From Schizochytrium sp. TIO01 (lineage: Eukaryota > Sar > Bigyra > Thraustochytrida > Thraustochytriidae), in NCBI GenBank assembly GCA_004764695.1, contig SMSO01000014.1:6066029-6130028 (forward strand): a stretch of 64,000 nt of DNA, written 5' to 3'. Under the pieces are notes generated by a model. That model ran no database searches, was not told where the DNA came from, and saw only the letters and a list, made by a program, of their open reading frames with translations. A program made the position numbers and the translations under genes. Below are positions 41,903 through 51,673 of this stretch, piece after piece (positions within the stretch are counted from its first letter, which is position 1; each line of letters starts with the position of its first letter).

Positions 41903-43984
41903 TTTGCTTCTTTACCTTCGCGTTAAATTCTTACCGCGCCAGAGATAGTTCTCGCTCAAGATCCAGAGGGTTTCTTCAACGCACTGGAGTTACAGGTTTG
42001 CTTCAACTCGGCCCAAATCCTGTTCGTTTGGCTCATTATTACCTATTTCCATCTCAGATAACATTGACTAGTCTTAGGTACCTTCTATTCAATAATTTAT
42101 CATTATTGTTATCACAAAGTTTTAAAATAGAAAAAATCTATTCTAGTTATGATACGCGCTATCATGATTCTTACGTTTAAATGTATTATCTACCTGCTTA
42201 CTCATAAGTAAGTATAGGTAAGGTAGGTAAGGTAGGTGTGATAGGTAGTACCTTCCTACTGCTGCTCTTTAATCTCATTTAATTAAAACAAATAAAACAA
42301 AAAATAAAAAGGAAGGGTTTATTGAAAGCAGCTTATAAGCTTTGTTTTTCTTCTTTAAAAATAAAATAAAAATAATAATTAGTAGTAAATAAGACTAAAA
42401 TAGAGTGCAAGATGGAGTAGAAGCAAACTCGGAGGGAAAACTATGTCTTCGACAAAAATCTTGAAAGCAACGAACGCAGTTGCATAAAATAATTTTGATT
42501 CTTAACCATTCTTGCGGCCGAAGTCTAGTCTAGCTGCTTTAGAAGACCACTTTGGCTCATTGACTCACTCATGAATAAGAGCGTCGACGAATAAAGATAA
42601 AATAAAATGTGCAGAAGATGATAATTTTAGTGGCTCCAGACAATTTGTCATCACATACCTAGGCACCTCAGCCTTCGGGAAGGCAAGCACCGGCGAACTG
42701 CCAGTCTATCAACGAGCTTTGTCGTTGGAGTCGAGAGACGCATTAGTTAAGGAAGAGCTTGGCGTTTCTCCGAGTCACCTCAGGAAGCAAGCACGAACAG
42801 TCGAAGTTCTCGACCCATCGCCTCCGTTATTTAGTTTTAATACACTTTGCACATCATGGAAGACTTGGTAGACATGCCAAAGTATTCGCCACAGGTAGAA
42901 TTTATCACCAGAACCTGGCCTCGAAAATGACTGAGTCATAGTACGGCCTGGGTTCTTCTTGAATTCCATGCCTCGCAGCTTCCCTCTCGCACGGTTTCAT
43001 AAATCTTCGTCCAGCGAGATGAATTGGCGAATGCCGTCGAAAACAACGCCAAAAGAAACGAGAAGGAGAAGTGATGTAGTACTTAGATAAAGTTGAAGCC
43101 AAATAATGATAGATTCATCAAATGGAATCTCTCAAAGTACCACATTATCTGGTTTAGAGTTTCTACATCGCGCTGGCAGAGTAGCATTTCACTTTATTTA
43201 TGTACGCTGGAAACGCCTCGAAGCACTCGATAGACAGCGACTCTGCCGCCATCTCTGGCAGCACCGCAAATTCTAGTCGCAAATCTTGACCACCATCTAC
43301 ACTTCAACATCTGTTGTTGTACCTGAAACTTGAAGCAAAAACCACAATCATAGCGGAAGCATTCCTAGCAGCCACCTTCAAGTCGATCGCTTTAGTGAGG
43401 CCGCACAATGGAATCAAATCAATTAATTCACCAGGCTGGCGTTTTACAATCTTTTGTCGATGGTACAAAAGGTGATAAATGGCAGAAGTGACCCGACGTA
43501 CTGCGCAAAAAACTTCTTTCTTGAGAAAAAATTGTATTAGCTCTTGTTGCTTCTTGCCGGTGGGGGGAAAACTTCGCGCAAGCTCGCTTTCGCTTGGGAC
43601 TAAGGTTGGATTAATTTGTATCCAGTGCCAGCAACGTCGATGGGGGAAATGGTGGAAAACTGGGGCCCGAGTTTAATGCGCATGCCAGGCTCCCAGAGCT
43701 TGAAGGTAAGTTGGAGATCTTGAAGATCGTGAGTTTGAGCGAGCGCTAGGAGATGTGGTAGTGATGACCCTAGTGGTGTGCGCTTGTACTATTCTCACCA
43801 CTCCTTGGAATTGTATAAGTTGAACTCGGAGGTTAAACTGTTGTGCAAAGATATTGGTGTAGTTCTGGGAACGCAGCTGTCTGTTTCCAAGATCATTGAG
43901 CACGAGGCAGGCCGAGAGCAGGGCCTCGTGCGGGCATTGCGGATCCATGGCGAATTATTCAAGAAAGCCCGAAGGTCTCGAATG

Positions 43985-44023
43985 CCACTTAGAAGGCCCT
44001 GGCTCGCCAGGCCTTCTAAGTGG
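43985..44023. repeat. 39-nt near-perfect hairpin
   Basis: An 18-bp inverted repeat with one bulged C and a 2-nt loop (CCACTTAGAAGG near the left end pairs with CCTTCTAAGTGG at the right end). It could form a cruciform or an RNA hairpin. It lies inside a broken + strand frame. Confidence 0.8.
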
Positions 44024-44594
44024 ATTGTCAATTGCTGTGCACTGTAGACACCTGGGAACTGACTGACTGACACGCTCACAGATCATGTAGTGAAATGCAG
44101 GTGGTTCGCCAAGGTGTACATGAGCAAACCAAAGGCAATGCGAGTTCAAGGGCTTGAAGCAGCGGGCAGAAGGCACGACGACTTGAATTCTTGTCAACTT
44201 CACAATCGCTCCAGAGAACCAATTAGCAGATTGTACCTTGGTACTACCTTCTGTGTGGTATGGAGGGGTGCCACAAGACGAAATTGCATTCTCAAGATCG
44301 TCTGTAAGGTCGGGGCCGTCGTGGCGCTCTTGAGTCCTGCCAACGCCGCGACATTCACTGGCGCCAGCATCTTAATTTGAGGACCACAACTGATTTATGA
44401 ATTCAACAACTTTGAAGTTAACGAATCACAGCCACTCTTCCATAAGCTTGGATATCCTAGAATTACTTTTGGGAGTACGGACTTACGATGACTTTTCGTA
44501 GTACATAGCATTGTGCTCTCCAGAGGCAGCTATCTATGTTCGTAGCACCATCCAAGCCTATTATACTTAAACTCGTAACAAAAGCAGAATACAT

Positions 44595-44965
44595 TCAACT
44601 GGTGGTGATGTGATCAAGGGTTGTGGGGTTTCCAAGTCTCCAGAACCCGGCTCGGCTCTTCTTCTTTTGTCCTGGAGAGCTATCGGGAGGGTCGTAGACA
44701 CTTTCTAAGGCCCATGACTTTTTGATGGCAACAGCACTCAAATGAGAGCACATATTATAAGTACCTACGAGGGTTGCGCACAGCCAGTTTTTGGATTGAG
44801 CGAGCACTCTAAAAGGCAGTTTGCTTGCTTCCTCATGTGCAAGTTGCTTGACAAAGCCTCATGAGCATGCGCGGATTTGGACAGATATTTGATTCGTTGT
44901 GTTGAGAGGTCCGTCAAACTAGATGAAAGCTTGGTGCAACTCCAGAAGCATTTCGTCATCATGGA
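44595..44965 (-). pseudogene. Possible pseudogene fragment
   Basis: One - strand frame reads as plausible protein for about 120 codons but is interrupted by an in-frame TAG and TGA in its first third. The intact part includes LAQSKNWLCATLVGTYNM and ends at a normal stop. No family is recognised. A chance frame cannot be excluded. Confidence 0.28.
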
Positions 44966-45369
44966 AGGTACAATGATGTTAAATTTTAATTGGGGCCGTG
45001 ACCTTTAGAGTGAGTGTTCTTCAAGGACTTTCAGTTCTTATTTTGATCTTGGAGCATGTTCTTATGGGGCATCACGATAGGTACTAGTCAAGTAGTATCG
45101 CATCAAATCAAACACTACCAAGATCTCAGCGCTACGCTGCATTTCACCAATCCATAATCCATTACTTCATCCCCCCGAAGGAGGCAGCACGACTACTATT
45201 TTGAAGACTTTCCAAAAAAAATTCTCGAAGACGTGCGGTGTCAGTCGCGATGATCCCCAAGACCTCAAACGAATTGGAGATAGGATATTGCACAATGATA
45301 GGTAGGCTAGATAGCACCTTCAAGTTTACGAGCTTTGACTTTATGAGGAAACTTAGATACACATCAAGC

Positions 45370-45395
45370 ACACATCACACATCACACATCACACA
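45370..45395. repeat. Short tandem repeat, ACACATC unit
   Basis: About three to four copies of an 8-nt CACACATC-like unit. Confidence 0.6.
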
Positions 45396-46565
45396 ATCTA
45401 ATTCGCATCAAGAACATGAATCCGTCCAAAGCACCACCAGCACTGAAACAATAATCCAAGCCTTAATCACTGCTACTCGTGAGCTGAGGCGTTCTTCTTC
45501 TGAGCTCAGATTGAAATGAAACTAAAGATTTAGTTGTAATAGCCAGAGATTGACTCACAACTGTCTTGGAGCCGTAACATGCCTCGCAAGCCAGCCCCAA
45601 CTCCGATTCCAGTTCCAATTCCGCTCCAAAGCTCTGACGGCCTTGAGCGAAGTAACAGTCGTGAGCCATGGATCCTGAACCATAAATCCTGAATCATGAG
45701 GTATAAATAACGAATCATAAATCGTGATGATCTTAGTGCGACTTTTGTTTGATTGATTCAACTAAGGGAGCCTGAAGGTGTGCTTAAGGTTTACCGTAGC
45801 GGCCATTTCATTTTGCGTGCAATATACTTTCTTCTGCAGCGCAAGCTCCATCCCAAGAACAAGGGTAAAGCGCTACTGATGCTGTATCGACCAGTACAGT
45901 TTTAAACGGGTCCTGTAATATGGAAAACAAGAATGGCGCCAAGACACAAAAATTGCGAGTGCAAAGTGATCTGAGGCGTAGTTTATTTATTAGAGGAAGG
46001 AATAGGAATTCGGACTCCTAGCGGATGATTGCTTCCTAACCAGATACTTACTAGTTCCATAATCTTCGGAGCCAGTGCTGATGCGCTGCACTTTGTAAAC
46101 TTTGCTACTGTTTATTGATTTATTTATGCTAGTGTACCTATCCTGTTCGCCATGTCGCCGCGGGAATGCGAGCTTTTTCTGTTTGCACGAGGCTCAAGAC
46201 ACTAGGGGAGGTTTTGATGCATTTTTAGCAGCAAAATGATGCACTGCTGTGCGCAACGCATTTTCAAAGCGAAGCGATAGAAGTACACACCATCTAATCC
46301 CCGGAATCCTCCAAGTTCGAGTTAGCTCATCGATCGACGACATTGGAGTTGGCTCTGTCTGTTGAGAATTAGCAATCGCCAAGCTGACTTGGGGTGGAGA
46401 TGGGGATCCTCTCGCCACTGCTGTAGTCATTTTAGTGTAAATATTAGCGAGAAGTAGAGTTTCATTATTGGGGAGAACTTCGCACAAAGGCATCGATCGT
46501 AGGTGGATTGAGCTGTTATTTCTTCAGGTTGTACCTGAGGAAAGAAAGGACGAGAGAGGAGGTGA

Positions 46566-47990
46566 ATGTTTGCCAGCAGAAATGAACGCGATGCAACAAG
46601 AGCAATTTTACAAAAGTTAGGCGACGGAGCACCCTTTGCTGTGGTGCCCACGGCCATATTTGATGAAAGGGGCATCCTCATTGACTGGGTAGATGTAAAC
46701 CAACAGCCAAGAAGTACTACAAAGTCGGGCAAAAAAGCACCACATGCCAATCGATTCGATAGGGGCGAGGTAAGACACAAACAAAAGGAAGACGCAAAAA
46801 GAGCTCCGCAAGTTCGAATCAAGCGCAAGAAGTATGATGAGGTTAACCTCTTGAGCCTACTCGCAGCATGGGAAGATGACGCTCGTAAGGCAAATTCACG
46901 GGAGCGTGTTTGTATTGAAACAACTGGGGGCCGACAGGTTTGCCTGGATGTCAAGGCGTTTCGAGCGTGGGTTAGGCGGCGTGCATGGCAAGAAGCAGAG
47001 GTCCGTGCAGATACTTATGAAACTTCTCATAAAGATTTCCTTGCGGGACCTTTCTTTGCACAGGCCTTCATAAGAGCTGATGATGGTGTGCAATTCGACG
47101 TCGACTATTCCAGGGGCGGGGCGAGTAGGTTATCTGACGAGATCCAGATTAAATTTCGCGCGCGGCTACGCTCTTCTACTTACAGTATGTCGTCTGAGAG
47201 CTTGTCAAAATCCGACTCGAAATTAGATGATGACATTTTGGATAGCGTTAGTCCAATAGTCGAGCCAGGCTTACAAACTGCGCTTCGGAATCTTGTTGAA
47301 GATCTTATTCACTATCTAGAGTCTCGCCATGATATATGTGTTCATGTATTGTCACTTCATTTCATTCGGGACGTAACGCATGGCCATCTGGTATTGCTAC
47401 ATGCATCGACTGCTGTGTGGGGCCCAGCAGAGAATTATTCTCGAGAATCAAAAGAGGAAAAAAGTGGCGGGAAACATATTAGTAATTCGAAAGCAGATAA
47501 AAAACAGGCATCCTCTTTGTCATCACCTACCTCACCGCATGGAACCCTTGATCAAAGTATAAAAGACAATTCAAAGAAACAGGCTATTGAGAAAGCACCC
47601 CTCGGAATGCGTCCGGGCATGACGAAACTAGCCGAAGCTCACGCAAGAATTGAGTGTCTTCACCAAACGGTGGAGAATCTTCAACAAAATAAGAAACAGG
47701 ATGCCTTACGGCTTGCACAATCTGACAAGCTGGTTTCCTCCTTGCGCGAACAACTTGAGAAGCTCCGCGTGGAGCGAGACTTGAAGGAAATCAATCTTCG
47801 TGCTAATATTACTGAACAGGATCGTGAGCTTGTCGAGGTCAAGGATGAGCTTGCTGAGGTTCGCGCACATCTTGCTCTAGAGAGATCTCTTCGATCACAG
47901 GCTGAACAAGAATTGTACGATGCGAAGCAAATCCTTACCTCGCTCCAAACTCATGAAACGTTCTTGCAGAAAGGAAATTCCAACCCCTGA
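46566..47990 (+). CDS. Coiled-coil protein of unknown function
   Basis: Single-exon gene of 474 residues from ATG 46566. The N-terminal third is mixed and basic (RIKRKKYDEVNLLSLLAAWEDD). A middle segment (about 240-290, LVEDLIHYLESRHDICVHVLSLHF) looks folded. A Ser/Lys-rich linker follows. Residues about 350-465 form a long coiled coil with regular Leu/Glu/Lys heptads (RIECLHQTVENLQQNKKQD onward). I recognise no named family. The layout of a folded head plus coiled coil is common in cytoskeletal and ciliary scaffold proteins, but nothing here proves it. The frame has good coding character throughout and the stop is TGA. Confidence 0.75.
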   Translation: MFASRNERDATRAILQKLGDGAPFAVVPTAIFDERGILIDWVDVNQQPRSTTKSGKKAPHANRFDRGEVRHKQKEDAKRAPQVRIKRKKYDEVNLLSLLAAWEDDARKANSRERVCIETTGGRQVCLDVKAFRAWVRRRAWQEAEVRADTYETSHKDFLAGPFFAQAFIRADDGVQFDVDYSRGGASRLSDEIQIKFRARLRSSTYSMSSESLSKSDSKLDDDILDSVSPIVEPGLQTALRNLVEDLIHYLESRHDICVHVLSLHFIRDVTHGHLVLLHASTAVWGPAENYSRESKEEKSGGKHISNSKADKKQASSLSSPTSPHGTLDQSIKDNSKKQAIEKAPLGMRPGMTKLAEAHARIECLHQTVENLQQNKKQDALRLAQSDKLVSSLREQLEKLRVERDLKEINLRANITEQDRELVEVKDELAEVRAHLALERSLRSQAEQELYDAKQILTSLQTHETFLQKGNSNP

Positions 47991-49369
47991 TAGTCTCACG
48001 CTTGGTTGGTTTGCTGATTAAATCTATAATCAAAAGCGCATCTATGTGAATCTATTTTCATTGTTAACTCGAAATGTTATACTTTCATATCTCTTGATTT
48101 TATTCTCAGAACTCTCTCTTTTCCTTATCAAAATCAAGGGCGCTTTTCCAGAGTCCAAACTCGAGCAATCATAAATCAATTTACACGAGTGCGATGTTTC
48201 TTATTGGGTGTCTGCAATTGCTGGCTTTCTTTGCTCTGTTACCTCATGGGTCCTGCCCTGCCCTTATCTTGCTTGGAATCTGACTTGCAAGGTTCACTCC
48301 ACATGTTTTGTCATTCCTTTGTGGGCTGTGTGCGAGTGCAATAATTTCTTAAGGATGACAAAGGAGGGTTCTACGGACCACAGAGTAGGTCTTTCTCGAG
48401 GTCCACGACAAGCAACCTCGATACTGTTTGCTGCCTCCTTCTCGTGGCACTATCCGACCACCCTGAGTACCCAACGTTGGACTGGTTCTTATTTACCGGG
48501 TCAAATATGAATAAAAAACAACCTCAGTCCAACTCATTGCAAACCATATCTGCTATCCTGTAACCCATGTAACTGCTACCTAGATCGCCTCTGCTGCCAA
48601 CGTCATGGCGCAGTCCCCGTGTGTGTATGTATGCTCGTCTTTATGTATGCATGTACCATATGATGTATCTACGCGTGAGGAATCCAACATTCATTCAGGA
48701 ATTGAAGATCCTATCTGAAGTTTTGAGGTGAATGCGATGTTGCTAGCTTCGTTACTACCTAGAACCCTACTAGTACATGCATAAGTTTTCTTTTCTTTTC
48801 TCCCTCTCGCCAGAAAAATCATGACGAGAATATAGTACCTACGTATGTGACTCCTACTACACTAAATCATTCAATTTTTATTTACCATGTCTAAATCGTC
48901 TTATAAAGTTATAAAAAATAAAGTAAAAAATACTTCAGTTATATTCGATATATGATACACATAGAGAATCCTCTCTAATTTCTCTAATTAGAAGAAAGAA
49001 AGAGACTACAATTAATTGAAAAAGAGAAAACAATTAAAACCGCTGAGGTTTCTCCCGCACTCTTATCGTTCACCTACCCCAAACGATAGCAGTTTGCGCC
49101 AGTGTTCAGTCTCACCACCGTTTCCCGTATCGCTCGCAGCGCTGTCCATAGTACCAAGTCATGAATCGCAAGCACAGGACAGCAAACTATTCCGCTTGCG
49201 CACAAATAAGCGACGCAGAGCCGCGGGTAATAAATAATTCGACCTGAGACCCAGCGCATCGTCCTCTGCCGTCGGTATAGGCAGGCGTCTGTCTACCTGC
49301 GTTGGCCTCGTGGCTCCTCACTGCCTCAGTTCGATTGATACGGCTTTGCTTTGTTTATTTATTGATTGA

Positions 49370-49513
49370 TTTCTTTGTTTATTGATTGATTGATTTCTTT
49401 GTTTATTGATTGATTGATTTCTTTGTTTATTGATTGATTGATTTCTTTGTTTATTGATTGATTGATTTCTTTGTTTATTTATTAATTAGTTTCTTTGTTT
49501 ATTTATTAATTAG
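49370..49513. repeat. 24-nt minisatellite, six copies
   Basis: Four identical copies of a 24-nt unit (TTTCTTTGTTTATTG followed by ATTGATTGA) lie at 49370-49465. Two copies of a variant ending in TTTATTAATTAG follow. The array abuts the (TTTG)n tract. Confidence 0.93.
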
Positions 49514-49532
49514 TTTCTTTCTTTTTTCATAT

Positions 49533-49822
49533 TGTTTGTTTGTTTGTTTGTTTGTTTGTTTGTTTGTTTGTTTGTTTGTTTGTTTGTTTGTTTGTTTGTT
49601 TGTTTGTTTGTTTGTTTGTTTGTTTGTTTGTTTGTTTGTTTGTTTGTTTGTTTGTTTGTTTGTTTGTTTGTTTGTTTGTTTGTTTGTTTGTTTGTTTGTT
49701 TGTTTGTTTGTTTGTTTGTTTGTTTGTTTGTTTGTTTGTTTGTTTGTTTGTTTGTTTGTTTGTTTGTTTGTTTGTTTGTTTGTTTGTTTGTTTGTTTGTT
49801 TGTTTGTTTGTTTGTTTGTTTG
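49533..49822. repeat. (TTTG)n microsatellite, about 72 copies
   Basis: About 290 nt of uninterrupted TTTG. All three + frames are open through it (Val-Cys-Leu-Phe repeats), which explains the long but meaningless open frames here. Confidence 0.97.
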
Positions 49823-49971
49823 ACTGTTTCCTATTTTTCTCTCATTCTTTTACATTTCTTTCTTGAAATGTAACGCGATCGATCGATTCTCTGTGCGTAT
49901 ATATAAATAACATGGCATATTAAAAACAAACTAAGAACGTCTATCCAATGTAAAGCGATTCACTCATTCGT

Positions 49972-50412
49972 TCATCGCGATCGACGTTCGAGGAGTCCAC
50001 GAAAGGTCTCGACTGCCACGGTTGGAGGCTCTGCAGAGTGCAGTGCGCTGGTGTCAGGCAGCCGCAGGGCCTCGTTCTCGCCCACTCCTGTGTCTGATGC
50101 GCTTGCGAACGAAAGATTGGACGATTCGACGCATTCATTCAATCCTAACAATTGCAATGCAGGCGTTCCAAAACGTTGTTCTGTTCTGCCGCGATCTCAA
50201 ATTGATCGATTGACATCGAAAGTTGTTTCTCCTTCAATCTCATTCACTCACTCACTCACTCACTCACTCACTCCTCATCGTTTGGGCGATGGTCGTCGTG
50301 ATGTGATGGATGGCCTCGGAGATGCTCAAGTTTAGCTCGTCGTTGATGGCAATCGCTACGCTCGTGCTGATTCCGGGAGCGAGCTCGGCTGCGGTGCCTC
50401 GAGCAGTCCAGG
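49972..50412 (-). CDS. Possible 3' part of an unidentified spliced gene
   Basis: On the - strand, an exon at 50412-50272 (WTARGTAAELAPGISTSV...) can be joined in frame, in phase 1, to one at 50144-49972 (LNECVESSNLSFASAS...), ending in TGA. The 127-nt intron would begin with GTGAGT inside the (CTCA)n array and end in GTTAG. Both exons have protein-like composition and are GC-richer than the flanks. Against it, no CTAAC branch site is present and no 5' exon or family was found. The GC island upstream at 50690-50900 may hold more exons. Confidence 0.28.
50245..50272. repeat. (CTCA)n microsatellite
   Basis: Seven copies of CTCA. A related (TGAATGAG)n tract in the opposite sense lies at 50418-50452, so the two bracket the small GC-rich island. 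Confidence 0.85.
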
Positions 50413-50417
50413 CTGGA

Positions 50418-50452
50418 TGAGTGAATGAGTGAATGAGTGAATGAGTGAATGA
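50418..50452. repeat. (GAGTGAAT)n repeat
   Basis: About four copies of an 8-nt GAGTGAAT unit. Confidence 0.85.
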
Positions 50453-51504
50453 ATGCAAATGAGAGAGAATACACATCTTCGATAGAATGGAATACTTTGA
50501 TAAGTGAGAATTATGATTGTTGTTGAGAATTTTATTATCTTAAGAATGAGATTTGAAAGAAAATTGAGTATATGATATATGTATATAGATATATGTATAT
50601 GTATATGTATGTATGTCAATGTATGTCAAAGTTTGTATATGTATGAATAAAAAGACGTAAATAATTAGTTATCATCAGACAGAGTTGAGTTCGCTACGCC
50701 GCAAACTCCGTCTGCGCCGCCCTCGCGCGGGCAAGAGCAGAGGCACCGCTGCCCCGGGTCTCTGGGATATTGAGGACGCGGCACGCTGATCCAGGCAGCC
50801 AGTCAGCTCGGCGACGACGCGGCCGGCCAGAGCGCGCCAGCTAGCGCGCCAGCGAGCAGAGGGCAGAGCTCGCTAGCTCGAAACGTGGATTGTAGCAGGG
50901 CCTGCTCGGCAACTGCACTGTCGCTTTAATCCTGGCTCGCTTCGAATCCTTACGCACTGCTGTCTTATACGTCGAATCATTGGAAGTCATTGTGCTGCGT
51001 ATCTGTGCGAGGTCTCTCGCCTCATTCATTCTCATTGCGATAGTCTCTGTGCTCGATTTGCACATATTAATTATCATTGGGGATTTTAAATAGAGATTAG
51101 AGGATTAAGGCATCGCGAACTTGGCGTGAAACACAAGGAAAGATCTGATAGACACCAGTGACGCTTTGAATAGACTCTGTTTCACTGTGTCTTGTAAGCC
51201 TTTCGAAGCACATTACCCTTAATCAAGCAGGAATTTGCGCTCAGAGTCTTTACGCATTTTCACGAAAACGCTGTGGCTTTAATACAAATCTGATCAAGTG
51301 TGACTTCAACCCTATTCTGTATCTAGTTAGACTCTCACATTCACTAGATTGTGGGGTATATATTATTGAGGGGTTGGGACATTCCAACGAAACTTGTGTG
51401 CCACAGTTCCTCGATTTTAGTGGTTTGTTTGTTTTGGTCGGAGGTGACCTTTGGGACCCTGCAATTGGCTGTGTACGGAAGCTCTGCATTGCTGTGATAG
51501 AAAA

Positions 51505-51638
51505 ATGCCTCCTGCTAAGGGCAATCGTGTAGGACCACAGCAGCGTCGAAGGATGCAGCAAAATGGAAGCAATGGCAGCAACAACCACAACAGCAGCAGC
51601 AACGGCAGCAACGGCAACAACGGCAACAACGGCAGCAA

Positions 51639-51673
<35 letters not shown>

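Larger units (their letters stand above)
41903..46565. other. Intergenic region with gene relics and inverted repeats
   Basis: About 4.7 kb without an intact gene. Notable contents are a GGTAAGGTA-type repeat near 42197-42240, protein-like but broken frames at about 43740-44050 (+) and 44595-44965 (-), a strong hairpin at 43985-44023, and an (ACACATCAC)-type short repeat near 45370-45395. Several stretches carry near-palindromic TAGGTA/TACCTA motifs. Confidence 0.4.
47991..51504. other. Repeat-rich intergenic region
   Basis: About 3.5 kb. It contains a 24-nt minisatellite, a long (TTTG)n array, two short (CTCA)-type arrays, a GC-rich island at about 50690-50900, and a possible two-exon - strand gene piece at 49972-50412. 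AT-rich DNA fills the rest. The region 48000-49350 shows nothing. Confidence 0.4.

Noticed and set aside
49300-49822. Repeat arrays as a CRISPR locus
   Set aside because: Units are contiguous without unique spacers and the DNA is eukaryotic.
49458-49873. Three long + open frames of Val-Cys-Leu-Phe repeats
   Set aside because: They are only the translation of the (TTTG)n array; all frames are open and no flanking coding sequence exists.
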